Source of the DNA: Sinorhizobium meliloti 4H41
GTDB lineage: Bacteria > Pseudomonadota > Alphaproteobacteria > Rhizobiales > Rhizobiaceae
Assembly (NCBI RefSeq): GCF_000375585.1
Contig: NZ_AQWP01000001.1
Coordinates: 496,001 to 560,000 of the forward strand
DNA length: 64,000 nt
Direction: 5' to 3'
The notes under the pieces are model-generated. The model was not told where the DNA came from and did no database searches. It saw only the letters and a program-made list of their open reading frames with translations. The translations under genes and the position numbers were made by a program. This document shows positions 1-9,162 of this stretch, in pieces. Numbering within the stretch: the stretch's first letter is position 1; each line of letters begins with the position of its first letter.

Positions 1-2
1 GA

Positions 3-506
3 CCGGAGGCGCGCTGGCCGGAGGTCAGCATCGACATTCCGGTCGGCGCCATGCGCGCCTACGAATTCGACGCCAAATACGCGGGCGATTGGGCGATCCA
101 CTGCCACAAGTCGCACCACACGATGAACGCCATGGGACACGACATCCCGACCTTCATCGGCGTCGACAAGAAGGAGGTCGCGGAAAAGATCCGGAAGCTC
201 CACCCGGAATACATGCCGATGGGTACGGCCGGCATGTCCGACATGGGCAAGATGGAAATGGAGCTTCCCGAAAACACCATACCCATGATGACCGGCTGGG
301 GTCCGCACGGGCCGATCGAGATGGGCGGCATGTTCTCCGTCGTCAAGGTGCGCGAGGGCATCTCGGCGGACGATTACTCCGATCCCGGCTGGTACGAAAA
401 CCCGCCCGGAACGCAGGCCTGGGAATGGACGGGCGGGCTTCCGGACTGGACCAGGGCCGATGACGCAAAGACCCGGATCACGCCGAAGCACTCCAAACAC
501 GGATGA
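3..506 (+). CDS. Multicopper oxidase, C-terminal part (5' end outside window)
   Basis: The reading frame is open from the window edge, so only the last 167 or so residues of a longer protein are visible. The segment HCHKSHHTMNAM is the C-terminal copper-binding signature of multicopper oxidases (Cys and His for the type 1 copper, flanking His for the trinuclear centre, Met as axial ligand). The tail is Met-rich (MPMGTAGMSDMGKMEME), as in copper-resistance CopA-type oxidases that oxidise Cu(I) in the periplasm. A cupredoxin remnant and a CusF-like gene follow on the same strand, which supports copper detoxification. The signal peptide and the first cupredoxin domains lie upstream and cannot be judged. 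Confidence 0.85.
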   Translation, partial: PEARWPEVSIDIPVGAMRAYEFDAKYAGDWAIHCHKSHHTMNAMGHDIPTFIGVDKKEVAEKIRKLHPEYMPMGTAGMSDMGKMEMELPENTIPMMTGWGPHGPIEMGGMFSVVKVREGISADDYSDPGWYENPPGTQAWEWTGGLPDWTRADDAKTRITPKHSKHG

Positions 507-512
507 TGGCGC

Positions 513-668
513 ATGACGATCTTCAACCAACCGATCCGTCTCGCCCCCGGAAGGTCGGGCGAGATCGTCTGGAAATTCACCAATGCCGGCGCTTTCAAGA
601 TCGCGTGCCTGGTGCCGGGTCACTACGACGCGGGCATGCACCGCGACGTGACTGCCGCACGGAAATAA
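513..668 (+). pseudogene. Truncated cupredoxin remnant
   Basis: This 51-codon frame begins 7 nt after the oxidase stop. It ends with the copper-ligand loop CLVPGHYDAGM, with Cys, His and Met spaced as in the C-terminal half of plastocyanin-like cupredoxins. The preceding APGRSGEIVWKFTNAG also fits that fold. There is no signal peptide and no N-terminal strand carrying the first His ligand, so about two thirds of a normal cupredoxin is missing. I read it as a 5'-deleted relic between the oxidase and the CusF-like gene. A translated copper-binding miniprotein is possible but less likely. Confidence 0.6.
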
Positions 669-689
669 ATCCTCAGGAAAGGGTCTCAC

Positions 690-974
690 ATGAAAACGAC
701 TGTCAAGTTCACGCTCGCCTTCGCCCTCGCTCTCGGCACGGCCTACGGCGCCATCGCCGGCGACTTCACCAAAGGTACCGTCAAGAAGGTCGATGCCAAA
801 GCGAAGAAGGTCACGCTGAAGCATGAGGACCTGAAGGCTCTCGAGATGCCTGCCATGACGATGGTCTTCAGGGTCAAGGACGAAGCCCTGCTGTCGAAGC
901 TGAAGGAAGGCGACCAGATCGAATTCGTTGCCGAACGCGTCGACGGCAAGCTGACCGTCACCGAGGTGAAGTAG
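690..974 (+). CDS. CusF-like periplasmic copper-binding protein
   Basis: This 94-residue protein starts with a signal peptide (positively charged start, hydrophobic stretch to about residue 23, cleavage near AIAG). A small beta-barrel of the CusF/copper-binding family follows. The motif LEMPAMTMVFRV supplies the Met ligands typical of the family. It probably binds Cu(I)/Ag(I) in the periplasm and hands it to an exporter or to the oxidase encoded upstream. The start is preceded by AGGAAAGG. It looks like the last gene of the copper operon, and a hairpin follows the stop. Confidence 0.85.
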   Translation: MKTTVKFTLAFALALGTAYGAIAGDFTKGTVKKVDAKAKKVTLKHEDLKALEMPAMTMVFRVKDEALLSKLKEGDQIEFVAERVDGKLTVTEVK

Positions 975-978
975 CTCC

Positions 979-1014
979 GATGGGGACGCGGCGGGATGCC
1001 GCTGCGTTCCCATC
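979..1014 (+). terminator. Hairpin after the copper genes
   Basis: A GATGGGGACGCGGC arm pairs with GCCGCTGCGTTCCCATC just after the CusF-like stop, with one bulge. No long T-run follows directly, so this is a possible terminator or 3'-end stabiliser. Confidence 0.4.
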
Positions 1015-1071
1015 CCGGCTTCGCCGGCTAGCCTTAAAGCTCAAAAAAAGAGTGTTTTCCGGGGGAAATGA

Positions 1072-1146
1072 TGGTGCTGCTAGAGAGATTTGAACTCTCG
1101 GCCTCTCCCTTACCAAGGGAGTGCTCTACCCCTGAGCTATAGCAGC
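1072..1146 (-). tRNA. tRNA-Thr (GGT anticodon)
   Basis: Read on the minus strand the sequence folds as a full cloverleaf. The 7-bp acceptor stem is GCTGCTA/TAGCAGC, the D arm is TAGCTCAGGGGTAGAGCA, and the anticodon stem CTCCC/GGGAG has the loop TTGGTAA (anticodon GGT). The T arm is GAGAGTTCAAATCTCTC. CCA is encoded at 1072-1074. Confidence 0.95.
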
Positions 1147-1407
1147 ATCCGGCGGCGCTTCGTGACAAGCCGCATCAGGCGAGGGGCCTATTGCCATAGC
1201 TTGAGGGAGAGCGCAAGCCGCATTTCGAAGTTTTTGGGCGGGCTGCGCCGGGAAGGTGGCGGGCTCACGCGGTCCTGGGCGCTCAAGCTCTTCCATTGCG
1301 GCCTGTTGCGGCACGGACCGGCTCGGAAGCAGCTTCGCGGTTTTCCCCGATTTCGCTCTCCTCCGGCCGGCTTGCCGCTTCCGAAGGTCCTGGTTTTGCG
1401 GTAATGG

Positions 1408-1623
1408 ATGGCCATGCAGAGCGACGATAACAATAAGCATGTGCCGGGGCGGGCAAAGGGCGCAGGGCATTCGAGCGAGGCCGAGGCGAGGCGGCTGCGT
1501 CTGGCGAAGAACCTGCGCGACAATCTCCAGCGGCGCAAGCAGCAGATGCGTGCGCGCCGGGCGGGTGCTGCGGACGAGACATCCGGACTGCCTGCCGCAA
1601 AAACGGACGAATCGGAAGATTAG
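1408..1623 (+). CDS. Small basic conserved protein upstream of murA
   Basis: This 71-residue hydrophilic protein has a central Arg/Lys-rich helix ([25 protein letters not shown]) and acidic ends, with no signal or membrane segment. I recall a similar short ORF in this position in other rhizobia, but no function. The basic helix could bind nucleic acid or a ribosomal partner; that is only inference. A second in-frame ATG two codons downstream is an alternative start. A separate 57-aa reading in another frame is not supported. Confidence 0.6.
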   Translation: MAMQSDDNNKHVPGRAKGAGHSSEAEARRLRLAKNLRDNLQRRKQQMRARRAGAADETSGLPAAKTDESED

Positions 1624-1793
1624 GTCCTGCAACCGGCGGCAGGCGGGGCCGTCCGGGTCCACGCTTTCCCTGCACCCCCGCCTTTCAAGGCACTTCTAAT
1701 TTCACCGCATCTCCACTAAAGAGACGCCCTTCAACAATGCCGGATCGGCATCGATTTTCCAGAAAGGCGGGCAGCGCCCGTTCGAGAGGTCTC

Positions 1794-3086
1794 ATGGATC
1801 GCATCAGGATTGTAGGCGGAAACGAACTCCACGGGGTGATCCCCATCTCCGGCGCGAAGAACGCCGCCTTGCCGCTGATGATCGCGTCGCTCCTGACCGA
1901 CGACACGCTGACGCTCGAAAACGTCCCGCATCTGGCCGATGTCGAGCAATTGATCCGCATCCTGGGCAATCATGGTGCCGACATTTCCGTCAATGGCCGG
2001 CGCGAGCGCCAGGGCGAGAGCTATGCCCGCACGGTTCATTTCACCAGCCGCAACATCGTTTCGACGACGGCGCCTTATGAACTCGTCTCGAAAATGCGCG
2101 CGAGCTTCTGGGTCATCGGGCCGCTGCTGGCCCGCGAAGGCAAGGCGCGGGTGTCTCTGCCGGGCGGCTGCGCCATCGGAACGCGTCCGGTCGATCTCTT
2201 CATCGAGGGGCTGGCAGCACTTGGCGCCAATATCGAGATCGATGGCGGCTACGTCAACGCCACCGCACCGGCAGGCGGGCTCATCGGTGCGCGCTACGTG
2301 TTCCCGAAGGTTTCCGTCGGCGCGACGCATGTGCTGATGATGGCGGCAACGCTGGCCAACGGCACGACCGTGCTCGGCAATGCCGCACGCGAGCCCGAAG
2401 TCGTCGACCTTGCCAAATGCCTGAACGCCATGGGCGCGAAGATCAGCGGGCAGGGGACGAGCACCGTCACCATCGAGGGCGTGCGCTCGCTCTCGGGCGC
2501 CCGTCACCGCGTGCTGCCCGATCGCATCGAGACGGGAACCTATGCCATGGCCGTCGCCATGGCGGGCGGCGACGTCATTCTCGAGGACACCGAGGCGAGC
2601 CTCCTGGACACGGCGCTCGAGGCGATCCGTCGCGCCGGCGCCGAGATCAGCGAGACGAACAACGGCATCCGCATCGTCCGCAACGGCGCCGGCATCAAGC
2701 CGGTCGACATCGTCACCGATCCGTTCCCCGGCTTCCCCACCGACCTCCAGGCGCAGTTCATGGGACTGATGACCCGGTCGAGCGGCGTTTCCCACATTAC
2801 CGAGACGATCTTCGAAAACCGTTTCATGCATGTGCAGGAGCTGGCGCGGCTCGGCGCCAAGATCTCGCTCTCCGGCCAGACGGCCAAGGTCGAGGGCGTG
2901 TCGCGGCTGAAGGGTGCACCGGTGATGGCGACGGATCTCAGGGCCTCAGTTTCGCTCGTCATCGCGGGCCTGGCGGCCGAGGGCGAGACCATGGTCTCGC
3001 GCGTTTACCATCTCGACCGCGGCTTCGAGCGCCTCGAAGAGAAGCTCACGCGCTGCGGCGCCCATGTCGAGCGCGTCAGCGACTGA
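1794..3086 (+). CDS. murA: UDP-N-acetylglucosamine 1-carboxyvinyltransferase
   Basis: MurA transfers enolpyruvate from PEP to UDP-GlcNAc, the first committed step of peptidoglycan synthesis, in the cytoplasm. The 430-residue length is typical. The N-terminus ([26 protein letters not shown]) carries the conserved Lys-Asn of the active site, and [10 protein letters not shown] contains the catalytic, fosfomycin-reactive Cys. The longer frame opening at 1737 adds residues with no family counterpart, so the ATG at 1794 is chosen. A DUF2948 gene and hisD follow on the same strand, a common arrangement in Rhizobiales. Confidence 0.97.
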   Translation: MDRIRIVGGNELHGVIPISGAKNAALPLMIASLLTDDTLTLENVPHLADVEQLIRILGNHGADISVNGRRERQGESYARTVHFTSRNIVSTTAPYELVSKMRASFWVIGPLLAREGKARVSLPGGCAIGTRPVDLFIEGLAALGANIEIDGGYVNATAPAGGLIGARYVFPKVSVGATHVLMMAATLANGTTVLGNAAREPEVVDLAKCLNAMGAKISGQGTSTVTIEGVRSLSGARHRVLPDRIETGTYAMAVAMAGGDVILEDTEASLLDTALEAIRRAGAEISETNNGIRIVRNGAGIKPVDIVTDPFPGFPTDLQAQFMGLMTRSSGVSHITETIFENRFMHVQELARLGAKISLSGQTAKVEGVSRLKGAPVMATDLRASVSLVIAGLAAEGETMVSRVYHLDRGFERLEEKLTRCGAHVERVSD

Positions 3087-3230
3087 TCCGGCTCGGCGCG
3101 TCCGATCAGGTGCGCAAAGCCGCTGTGGCGCTTTCGGTCACTTCCCGCGCTCGAGCCGTTGCGGTTTCGGGCGCAACGTCCTATGTCCTTGACGATCACC
3201 CGCTAAAATGCGGGGCATAAAACGGACGGG

Positions 3231-3680
3231 ATGAATCGCATGGATGCTTTGAAACTGCTGGCACTCGACGAGGAAGACCTTGGCGTCGTCTCCGCCCATG
3301 TGCAGGACGCAGTCTTCAAGGTCGCGGGCATCGCCTACGACGCCCGGCGCCGGCAGTTCACCCTGGTGGTCAACCGCTTCGCCTGGGAAAAGGCGGAGGG
3401 CAAGCGCCGCGGCTTCGAGCGGCGCCGTGCCGTCCTTCTGTTCAAATGCGTCAGTGCCGTGCGGTCGCTCGGCTTCGATCGCACCGACATGGAAGCGGTG
3501 CTCGACCTTCTCGCCCTGCGCTTCGACGTCAAGGGGGAGGGGCCGGAAGGCACGATCGAACTCGTGCTCGCGGGCGAGGCGTCGATCGCGCTCGATGTGG
3601 AGTGCATCGAGGTGCAGCTTGCCGATACCGGCGGCGCCTGGGAGACGGCGTTCAAGCCGCGCCACCCCGAGGGCGCCTGA
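3231..3680 (+). CDS. DUF2948 family protein
   Basis: This 149-residue cytoplasmic protein (MDALKLLALDEEDLGVVSAHVQDAV onward) matches my memory of the DUF2948 family, which in alphaproteobacteria sits between murA and hisD. The middle is rich in beta-strand-like segments (RRQFTLVVNRFAWE, RRAVLLFKCVSAVRS). No catalytic motif is visible and no function is known to me. The start could be 3231 or the ATG three codons downstream at 3240. The stop lies 64 nt before hisD, so co-transcription is likely. Confidence 0.8.
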   Translation: MNRMDALKLLALDEEDLGVVSAHVQDAVFKVAGIAYDARRRQFTLVVNRFAWEKAEGKRRGFERRRAVLLFKCVSAVRSLGFDRTDMEAVLDLLALRFDVKGEGPEGTIELVLAGEASIALDVECIEVQLADTGGAWETAFKPRHPEGA

Positions 3681-3744
3681 GGACGCCGGTTTGAGAACTC
3701 CCGCTTGAGCGTCCCCGCCGGCAACCACCAAAAGGATCATCGCA

Positions 3745-5045
<1,301 letters not shown>

Positions 5046-5049
<4 letters not shown>

Positions 5050-5522
5050 AGGCCGATCGCAACCTGCGGCTCTGCGATGTCGTGCTGGACGAGACGATCG
5101 GCCGCTCGACGCCGGATGTGGAGCATGAGCGCGCGGTTGCGATCTTCGACCTGCTCGAAGACAACCTGTTCGAACCCGTCGGGCATTCCGGCGGCCCCTA
5201 TCGGCTCAACCTGTCGCTGGTCGACGCGAAGCTGGTCTTCCGGATTTCGACGGATGGCGGTACCGAGGTCGCCACCCACATCCTCTCGCTCACGCCCTTT
5301 CGCCGTATCGTGAAGGACTACTTCATGATCTGCGAAAGCTATTACCAGGCGATCCGGTCGGCGACGCCGAGCCAGATCGAGGCGATCGACATGGGGCGGC
5401 GCGGCATCCACAACGAGGGTTCTCAGACTCTGATGGACCGGCTGTCGGGCAAGATCAGGCTGGATTTCGATACGGCGCGCCGGCTCTTCACGCTCGTCTG
5501 CGTGCTGTACTGGCGCGGCTGA
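5046..5522 (+). CDS. UPF0262 family protein
   Basis: This 158-residue protein overlaps the hisD stop by four bases. Its sequence ([55 protein letters not shown]) fits the uncharacterised UPF0262 family, which I know mainly from alphaproteobacteria next to hisD. It has no signal peptide or membrane segment. Function is unknown; coupling to hisD and to the following phosphatase-like gene suggests only shared expression. Confidence 0.85.
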
Positions 5523-5535
5523 CGGGGAGGCGGAG

Positions 5536-6015
5536 ATGATCGCGACCGTCACGCCGCAATCGAAAGCGCCCCGCTCGGTTCTTTTCATGTGCGGCATGAA
5601 CGCCATCCGTTCGCCGATGGCCGAGGCGCTCGCCCGCGTGGCGCTTCCGAAGGGGACCTACGTCGCCTCCGCCGGCGTCCGGCAGGGCGAGCGGGATCCC
5701 TTCGTAGACGTGGTCCTCGAAGAGGTCGGGCTGACGATCGGCCGGCATCAGCCGCGCACGCTCGAAGAGCTCGAAGACGATTACTTCGACCTCATCGTGA
5801 CGCTGGCGCCCGAAGCCCACCACATGGCCCTTGAATTGACCCGATCCATGGCCGTGGATGTGGTATACTGGCCGACACCCGACCCGACCGTTGCGACCGG
5901 CACACGGGAGCAGATCGTGGCCGCCTACCGGGCGGTGCGCGATCATCTGGCGACGCTGATCGCAAGCCGTCTCGCCGTGGAAAGCCCCCAGAAAGGCAGT
6001 CCTCCGGCGGCATGA
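5536..6015 (+). CDS. Low-molecular-weight phosphotyrosine phosphatase-like protein
   Basis: The 159-residue protein carries near its N-terminus [19 protein letters not shown], the Cys-X5-Arg-Ser P-loop of LMW protein tyrosine phosphatases and arsenate reductases. WPTPDPT downstream supplies the general-acid Asp, as in DPY/DP motifs of the family. It is likely to hydrolyse phosphotyrosine or a related phosphoester in the cytoplasm. The context (UPF0262 gene 13 nt upstream, infA downstream) gives no substrate hint. The second half of the P-loop is standard, so activity is plausible. Confidence 0.8.
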   Translation: MIATVTPQSKAPRSVLFMCGMNAIRSPMAEALARVALPKGTYVASAGVRQGERDPFVDVVLEEVGLTIGRHQPRTLEELEDDYFDLIVTLAPEAHHMALELTRSMAVDVVYWPTPDPTVATGTREQIVAAYRAVRDHLATLIASRLAVESPQKGSPPAA

Positions 6016-6172
6016 TTCCGATCCTCGCGCCGCAATTCGATGCGCGAGGATCGGGTACCCGAAAAAGCCTGATCAAAGCGGTTCACAAAGCCGCGGCGAT
6101 TGTGTAGTTTCCGGCAACTTTTCGAGGATGCCTGTTGCGTCCGCTATTGAGCACGAGAAAGAACAGTCCTGC

Positions 6173-6391
6173 ATGGCGAAAGAAGAAGTCCTAGAATTTC
6201 CGGGCGTGGTCACCGAATTGCTTCCCAACGCGACGTTTCGCGTGAAGCTTGAAAACGAGCACGAGATCATCGCCCACACGGCGGGCCGCATGCGCAAGAA
6301 CCGTATCCGCGTTCTGGCCGGCGACAAGGTCCTCGTCGAGATGACGCCCTATGACCTGACGAAGGGTCGCATCACCTACCGCTTCAAGTAG
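6173..6391 (+). CDS. infA: Translation initiation factor IF-1
   Basis: The 72-residue protein is a textbook IF-1: an S1/OB-fold with [49 protein letters not shown] and the C-terminal [10 protein letters not shown]. It binds the 30S A-site and helps start-codon selection with IF-2 and IF-3. The start at 6173 is chosen because MAKEE is invariant in the family. The 15 extra codons of the longer frame have no counterpart. Confidence 0.97.
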   Translation: MAKEEVLEFPGVVTELLPNATFRVKLENEHEIIAHTAGRMRKNRIRVLAGDKVLVEMTPYDLTKGRITYRFK

Positions 6392-6403
6392 GCCCCGGCC
6401 GAA

Positions 6404-6449
6404 TGCACGTCGCCCAAAAGTGCTGAGCGATTTTGGGCAGCGACATGCA
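6404..6449. repeat. Intergenic palindromic repeat between infA and maf
   Basis: The arms TGCACGTCGCCCAAAA and ATTTTGGGCAGCGACATGCA are imperfect reverse complements around a short GTGCTGAGCG centre. I recall similar palindromes repeated between genes in rhizobial chromosomes. It could form an mRNA hairpin after infA. Confidence 0.55.
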
Positions 6450-6488
6450 CGAGCATGGCGCAAACTCCGGGAATAACGGCTCGCATCG

Positions 6489-7109
6489 ATGGCAGTGACC
6501 AAGAAACTGATACTGGCGTCCGGATCGCCGCGTCGTGTCGAGCTCCTGGCGCAGGCGGGAATCGAGCCCGCGCGCCTCATGCCGATGGACCTGGACGAAA
6601 CGCCGAAGCGTTCGGAACACCCTCGCTCGCTTGCGCGGCGGCTCTCGGCTGAAAAGGCGAAGGCGGCGCTTTCTGCGATTACCGGCGACGCGGCCTGGGA
6701 CGGCAGCTACATTCTCGCAGCCGACACCGTCGTTTGCGTCGGCCGCCGTATCCTGCCGAAGCCGGAACTGGTGAGCGAGGCGTCGAGCGCATTGCATCTT
6801 CTGTCGGGCCGCAGCCACCGCGTCTATACGGGCATCTGCCTCGTCACGCCCGACCGCACGCTTCGCCAGAAGGTGATCGACACCAAGGTGCGCTTCAAGC
6901 GCCTTTCCACGCTCGACATCGAGAGCTATCTCGCTTCCGGCCAGTGGCGCGGCAAGGCCGGCGGATATGGTATCCAGGGAATTGCCGGAGGTTTCGTCGT
7001 GAAGCTGGTCGGCTCCTACACCAATGTGGTAGGCTTGCCGCTCTATGAGACCGTCAATCTCCTCGTCGGCGAAGGGTACGACGTGCACGATCGTTGGCTG
7101 GAAGGCTGA
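6489..7109 (+). CDS. maf: Maf family nucleotide pyrophosphatase
   Basis: Maf proteins hydrolyse non-canonical or modified NTPs to monophosphates. The 206 residues show the family motifs in order: [18 protein letters not shown] at the N-terminus, [18 protein letters not shown] with the catalytic Asp, TKVRFKRL, and the glycine-rich [16 protein letters not shown]. No signal peptide is present. The gene sits between infA and yacG, the usual rhizobial order, and its stop is five nt from the yacG start, so the two are probably co-transcribed. Which Maf subclass or substrate applies cannot be told from sequence. Confidence 0.93.
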   Translation: MAVTKKLILASGSPRRVELLAQAGIEPARLMPMDLDETPKRSEHPRSLARRLSAEKAKAALSAITGDAAWDGSYILAADTVVCVGRRILPKPELVSEASSALHLLSGRSHRVYTGICLVTPDRTLRQKVIDTKVRFKRLSTLDIESYLASGQWRGKAGGYGIQGIAGGFVVKLVGSYTNVVGLPLYETVNLLVGEGYDVHDRWLEG

Positions 7110-7113
7110 GAGG

Positions 7114-7326
7114 ATGCGCGGCGAAGGCAAGAAAAACGGGTCGAACGTAGAACCCCTGCGCGCAACGCGTCCCTGCGCGGAGTGCGGACGTCCGTCCGTG
7201 CGCGAGCATTATCCCTTCTGTTCCGAGCGGTGCCGTAACGTCGATCTCAATCGCTGGCTGTCCGGTTCCTATGCGATCCCGGTCGCCGACGACGAGTCGA
7301 AGGCCGACGACGGCGACGAACGGTAA
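7114..7326 (+). CDS. yacG: YacG-type zinc protein, DNA gyrase inhibitor family
   Basis: The 70-residue protein contains a four-Cys zinc site: CAECG near residue 20 and FCSERC about 15 residues later, followed by the family signature DLNRWLSGSYAIP. E. coli YacG binds GyrB and inhibits gyrase; the same role is inferred here. The ATG at 7114 follows GAGAGG, whereas the upstream frame overlaps maf and lacks homology. The basic start and acidic end are typical of the family. Confidence 0.9.
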   Translation: MRGEGKKNGSNVEPLRATRPCAECGRPSVREHYPFCSERCRNVDLNRWLSGSYAIPVADDESKADDGDER

Positions 7327-7567
7327 TTCTTCGCTCCACCCGAACATCGGTTATTTCGGAGCGGGCCCCGGGGAATTCGCGGACGCCGGCGATCTCTCTG
7401 AATTCCTTCGACTTTCTCCACCTTTCCGCAGCCAGCTAAATTCCTTCGAAAAAGAGTCATTTGGTGCTGGACACGGCCGAACAAGATGTTATAACCCCGC
7501 TCGCTTCCGGGGCGAACGACACGCCCCAGCGGTTTCCCGAAGGAGACTGCCGCCGTCAAGGCAGGAT

Positions 7568-7643
7568 GCCCGGATAGCTCAGTTGGTAGAGCAGCGGATT
7601 GAAAATCCGCGTGTCGGTGGTTCAAATCCGCCTCCGGGCACCA
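7568..7643 (+). tRNA. tRNA-Phe (GAA anticodon)
   Basis: A complete cloverleaf: acceptor GCCCGGA/TCCGGGC, D arm TAGCTCAGTTGGTAGAGCA, anticodon loop TGAAAAT (GAA), T arm GGTGGTTCAAATCCGCC, and encoded CCA at 7641-7643. The 18 nt at 7599-7616 recur at 8664-8681, suggesting use as an integration site. Confidence 0.96.
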
Positions 7644-7657
7644 TTTTTCTCTTAAAA

Positions 7658-7873
7658 TCATTGAGTTTTTAAAAGCTCTTTGAGCCTTCTTGCGCCGCCG
7701 GTTGCGGGACGGACAGCGCGGAGGTTCTGGCAGCGCTCTTTGCGCCGGCGGAAGAGCTGGCTCACATGAACGCCCGCCGAGTGCGCGATCTCCGAAACGC
7801 TTGCGCCTGACTCAAGCGCCGCGACCAGCCGCTCCTCCTCCCGAGACCAGCGCCGACGCCGCTCGACCGACAT
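7658..7873 (-). pseudogene. IS transposase accessory-protein remnant (helix-turn-helix)
   Basis: The minus-strand frame encodes RRRWSREEERLVAALESGASVSEIAHSAGVHVSQLFRRRKERC, recognisable as the N-terminal helix-turn-helix of the small orfA protein of IS66-like or IS3-like elements. After that match the reading turns into an unrelated short tail, no second transposase gene follows, and I see no terminal inverted repeats. It is therefore a broken insertion-sequence fragment, lying just downstream of tRNA-Phe. The frame can be extended to 7900 but the family start is near MSVERRRR at 7873. Confidence 0.6.
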
Positions 7874-7985
7874 AATCACCTCAATCTGATGCTTCGTCAC
7901 AGGACTAATCCGAGTGTTACGTGAAGCTATTCAGCAGCCTCAGCAGCCGTGTTTCCGCGCACTTGCGGCTTGATATCAATCATAA

Positions 7986-7997
7986 ATGTAGTTACAT
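7986..7997. promoter_or_regulatory. Palindrome just upstream of brnT
   Basis: ATGTAGTTACAT is a perfect inverted repeat (ATGTA-GT-TACAT) ending six bases before the brnT start, in AT-rich DNA. BrnA-type antitoxins repress their own operon, so this is a candidate operator. Confidence 0.35.
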
Positions 7998-8003
7998 TAA
8001 TTC

Positions 8004-8288
8004 ATGAGAATTGTATGGGACGAGCCCAAACGGCAAGCCAACCTTGAAAAGCATGGTTTCGATTTTGCCGATGTAAGCGACATCGATTGGGCGAGTGCCA
8101 TCATTGAGGACAGTAAGCCAGATGCTTCGGGCGGAAAGCGCTTGAAGGCTATCGGTTATTTTCGTGATGGGACAGCAGCGGTCATTTTCGCGACACTCGG
8201 AACGGAAGCTATATCGATCATCGGTTTTCGTCCTGCTAGCGACAGAGAAAGAAGGAGGCTTCCATGGCCACCAAGACCCAAAAGCTGA
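8004..8288 (+). CDS. brnT: BrnT family toxin
   Basis: The 94-residue protein has the BrnT (DUF497) pattern: an opening WDEPKRQANLEKHGFDFADV, a central strand region (KRLKAIGYFRDGTAAVIFATLG), and the closing ISIIGFRPASDRERRR with conserved Arg and Glu. BrnT is a RelE-fold ribonuclease toxin, neutralised by BrnA. Its 3' end overlaps brnA by 25 bases, the standard toxin-first arrangement. Base composition is lower in GC than the flanking housekeeping genes, which fits acquisition with the neighbouring IS remnant next to tRNA-Phe. Confidence 0.88.
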   Translation: MRIVWDEPKRQANLEKHGFDFADVSDIDWASAIIEDSKPDASGGKRLKAIGYFRDGTAAVIFATLGTEAISIIGFRPASDRERRRLPWPPRPKS

Positions 8289-8581
8289 AAATGTTTGAGC
8301 CAGGTCACGGTTACACGAAAGAAGACTGGGACGCTGTCGATTTTCCCGAGTTGACCGACGAAGAGCTTGCCAACATGCGCCCGGCAAAAGAGGTGCTACC
8401 GCCTGAGTTTTTCAGAGCTATCGAAGAGCATCGCAGATCGCGTGGGCGCCCACCGCTGGAGCATCCGAAAAAGCAAATCACCCTCCGGTTGGACGAAGAT
8501 GTGATTGCTAAGTTTCGAGCAAGCGGCAAAGGCTGGCAGGGCCGGATGAATGAGGCGTTACGAAAAGCTGCAGGCATATAG
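8264..8581 (+). CDS. brnA: BrnA family antitoxin
   Basis: The 105-residue protein overlaps brnT and ends with KQITLRLDEDVIAKFRASGKGWQGRMNEALRKAAG, the ribbon-helix-helix-like C-terminal domain of BrnA (PF14384 type). The front half (ELTDEELANMRPAKEVLPPEFF) is the toxin-binding segment of the family. BrnA binds BrnT and represses the operon through DNA binding. Start at 8264 follows AGAAGGAGG inside the brnT end, a strong ribosome site that would favour antitoxin excess. Confidence 0.88.
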   Translation: MATKTQKLKMFEPGHGYTKEDWDAVDFPELTDEELANMRPAKEVLPPEFFRAIEEHRRSRGRPPLEHPKKQITLRLDEDVIAKFRASGKGWQGRMNEALRKAAGI

Positions 8582-9162
8582 CCGGCGCGAAAATTCACGC
8601 ATTTCCAGCACATGCGCATAGAGGCGGCCTATAAACCGCCAGCTTAGCGGATCTTTCGGCCAGTTGAAAATCCGCGTGTCGCCAGGTGTCCGGCTTCCAT
8701 CGAGATATTGGCCTTTACCGGGCGACGACTCGACGATGGCGGGAACGACAACGAAGGCCGCACCATCCGCGAGCTGTTCGGCGACCTCGGATACTGACGC
8801 AGTTCGTCAATGTTTCGCGGCTCCGGGACCTCGCCGTCATCGTTCCGCGGCCGCATCAGCGCGCAATACCTCATCACAGTCTGGCCCATCGCAGTCGCGC
8901 CGGGTGCAGCAGGAAGGCGACACCGTAAGCCCCATCGTGTTCGTCGCCGCCGATATTGTGCCAGCATCACCTCCAAGCGGGCCACGGCACTCATCCGCGG
9001 CCTTAACTCGAGCTGCTTATTTTCGCTGCCGAACGATGTATCTTTAGCAGTATCCCATTGAATCCTCTGCCGTGGACGCCGCGTCGGGGCTGGCGGGATT
9101 GCGAATTTTCGACCACAAATACGAAAACATGCCGAGGCACGCGGCAGCGCGAGGGGGTTGGA
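8582..9162. other. Gene-poor gap between brnA and the HprK-like gene
   Basis: About 580 bases hold no gene I can support. The notable item is an 18-nt copy of the tRNA-Phe anticodon region at 8664-8681. Just around it, the minus strand has an 84-codon open stretch ending near 8573 that lacks a usable start. The longer minus-strand frame through 8644-9537 runs antisense into the kinase gene and has no recognisable family. The sequence looks like decayed insertion scar. Confidence 0.5.
8664..8681 (+). repeat. Direct repeat of tRNA-Phe anticodon segment (possible att site)
   Basis: TTGAAAATCCGCGTGTCG is identical to tRNA-Phe positions 7599-7616, in the same orientation; similarity stops on both sides. 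The repeats bracket the IS remnant and brnTA (about 1.07 kb), as expected for attL/attR of a small integrated element. Confidence 0.45.

Noticed and set aside
8573-8830. 84-codon open stretch on minus (VAEQLADGAAFVVVPAIV...)
   Set aside because: Looks protein-like but has no start codon after the upstream stop and overlaps the brnA end; at best a relic.
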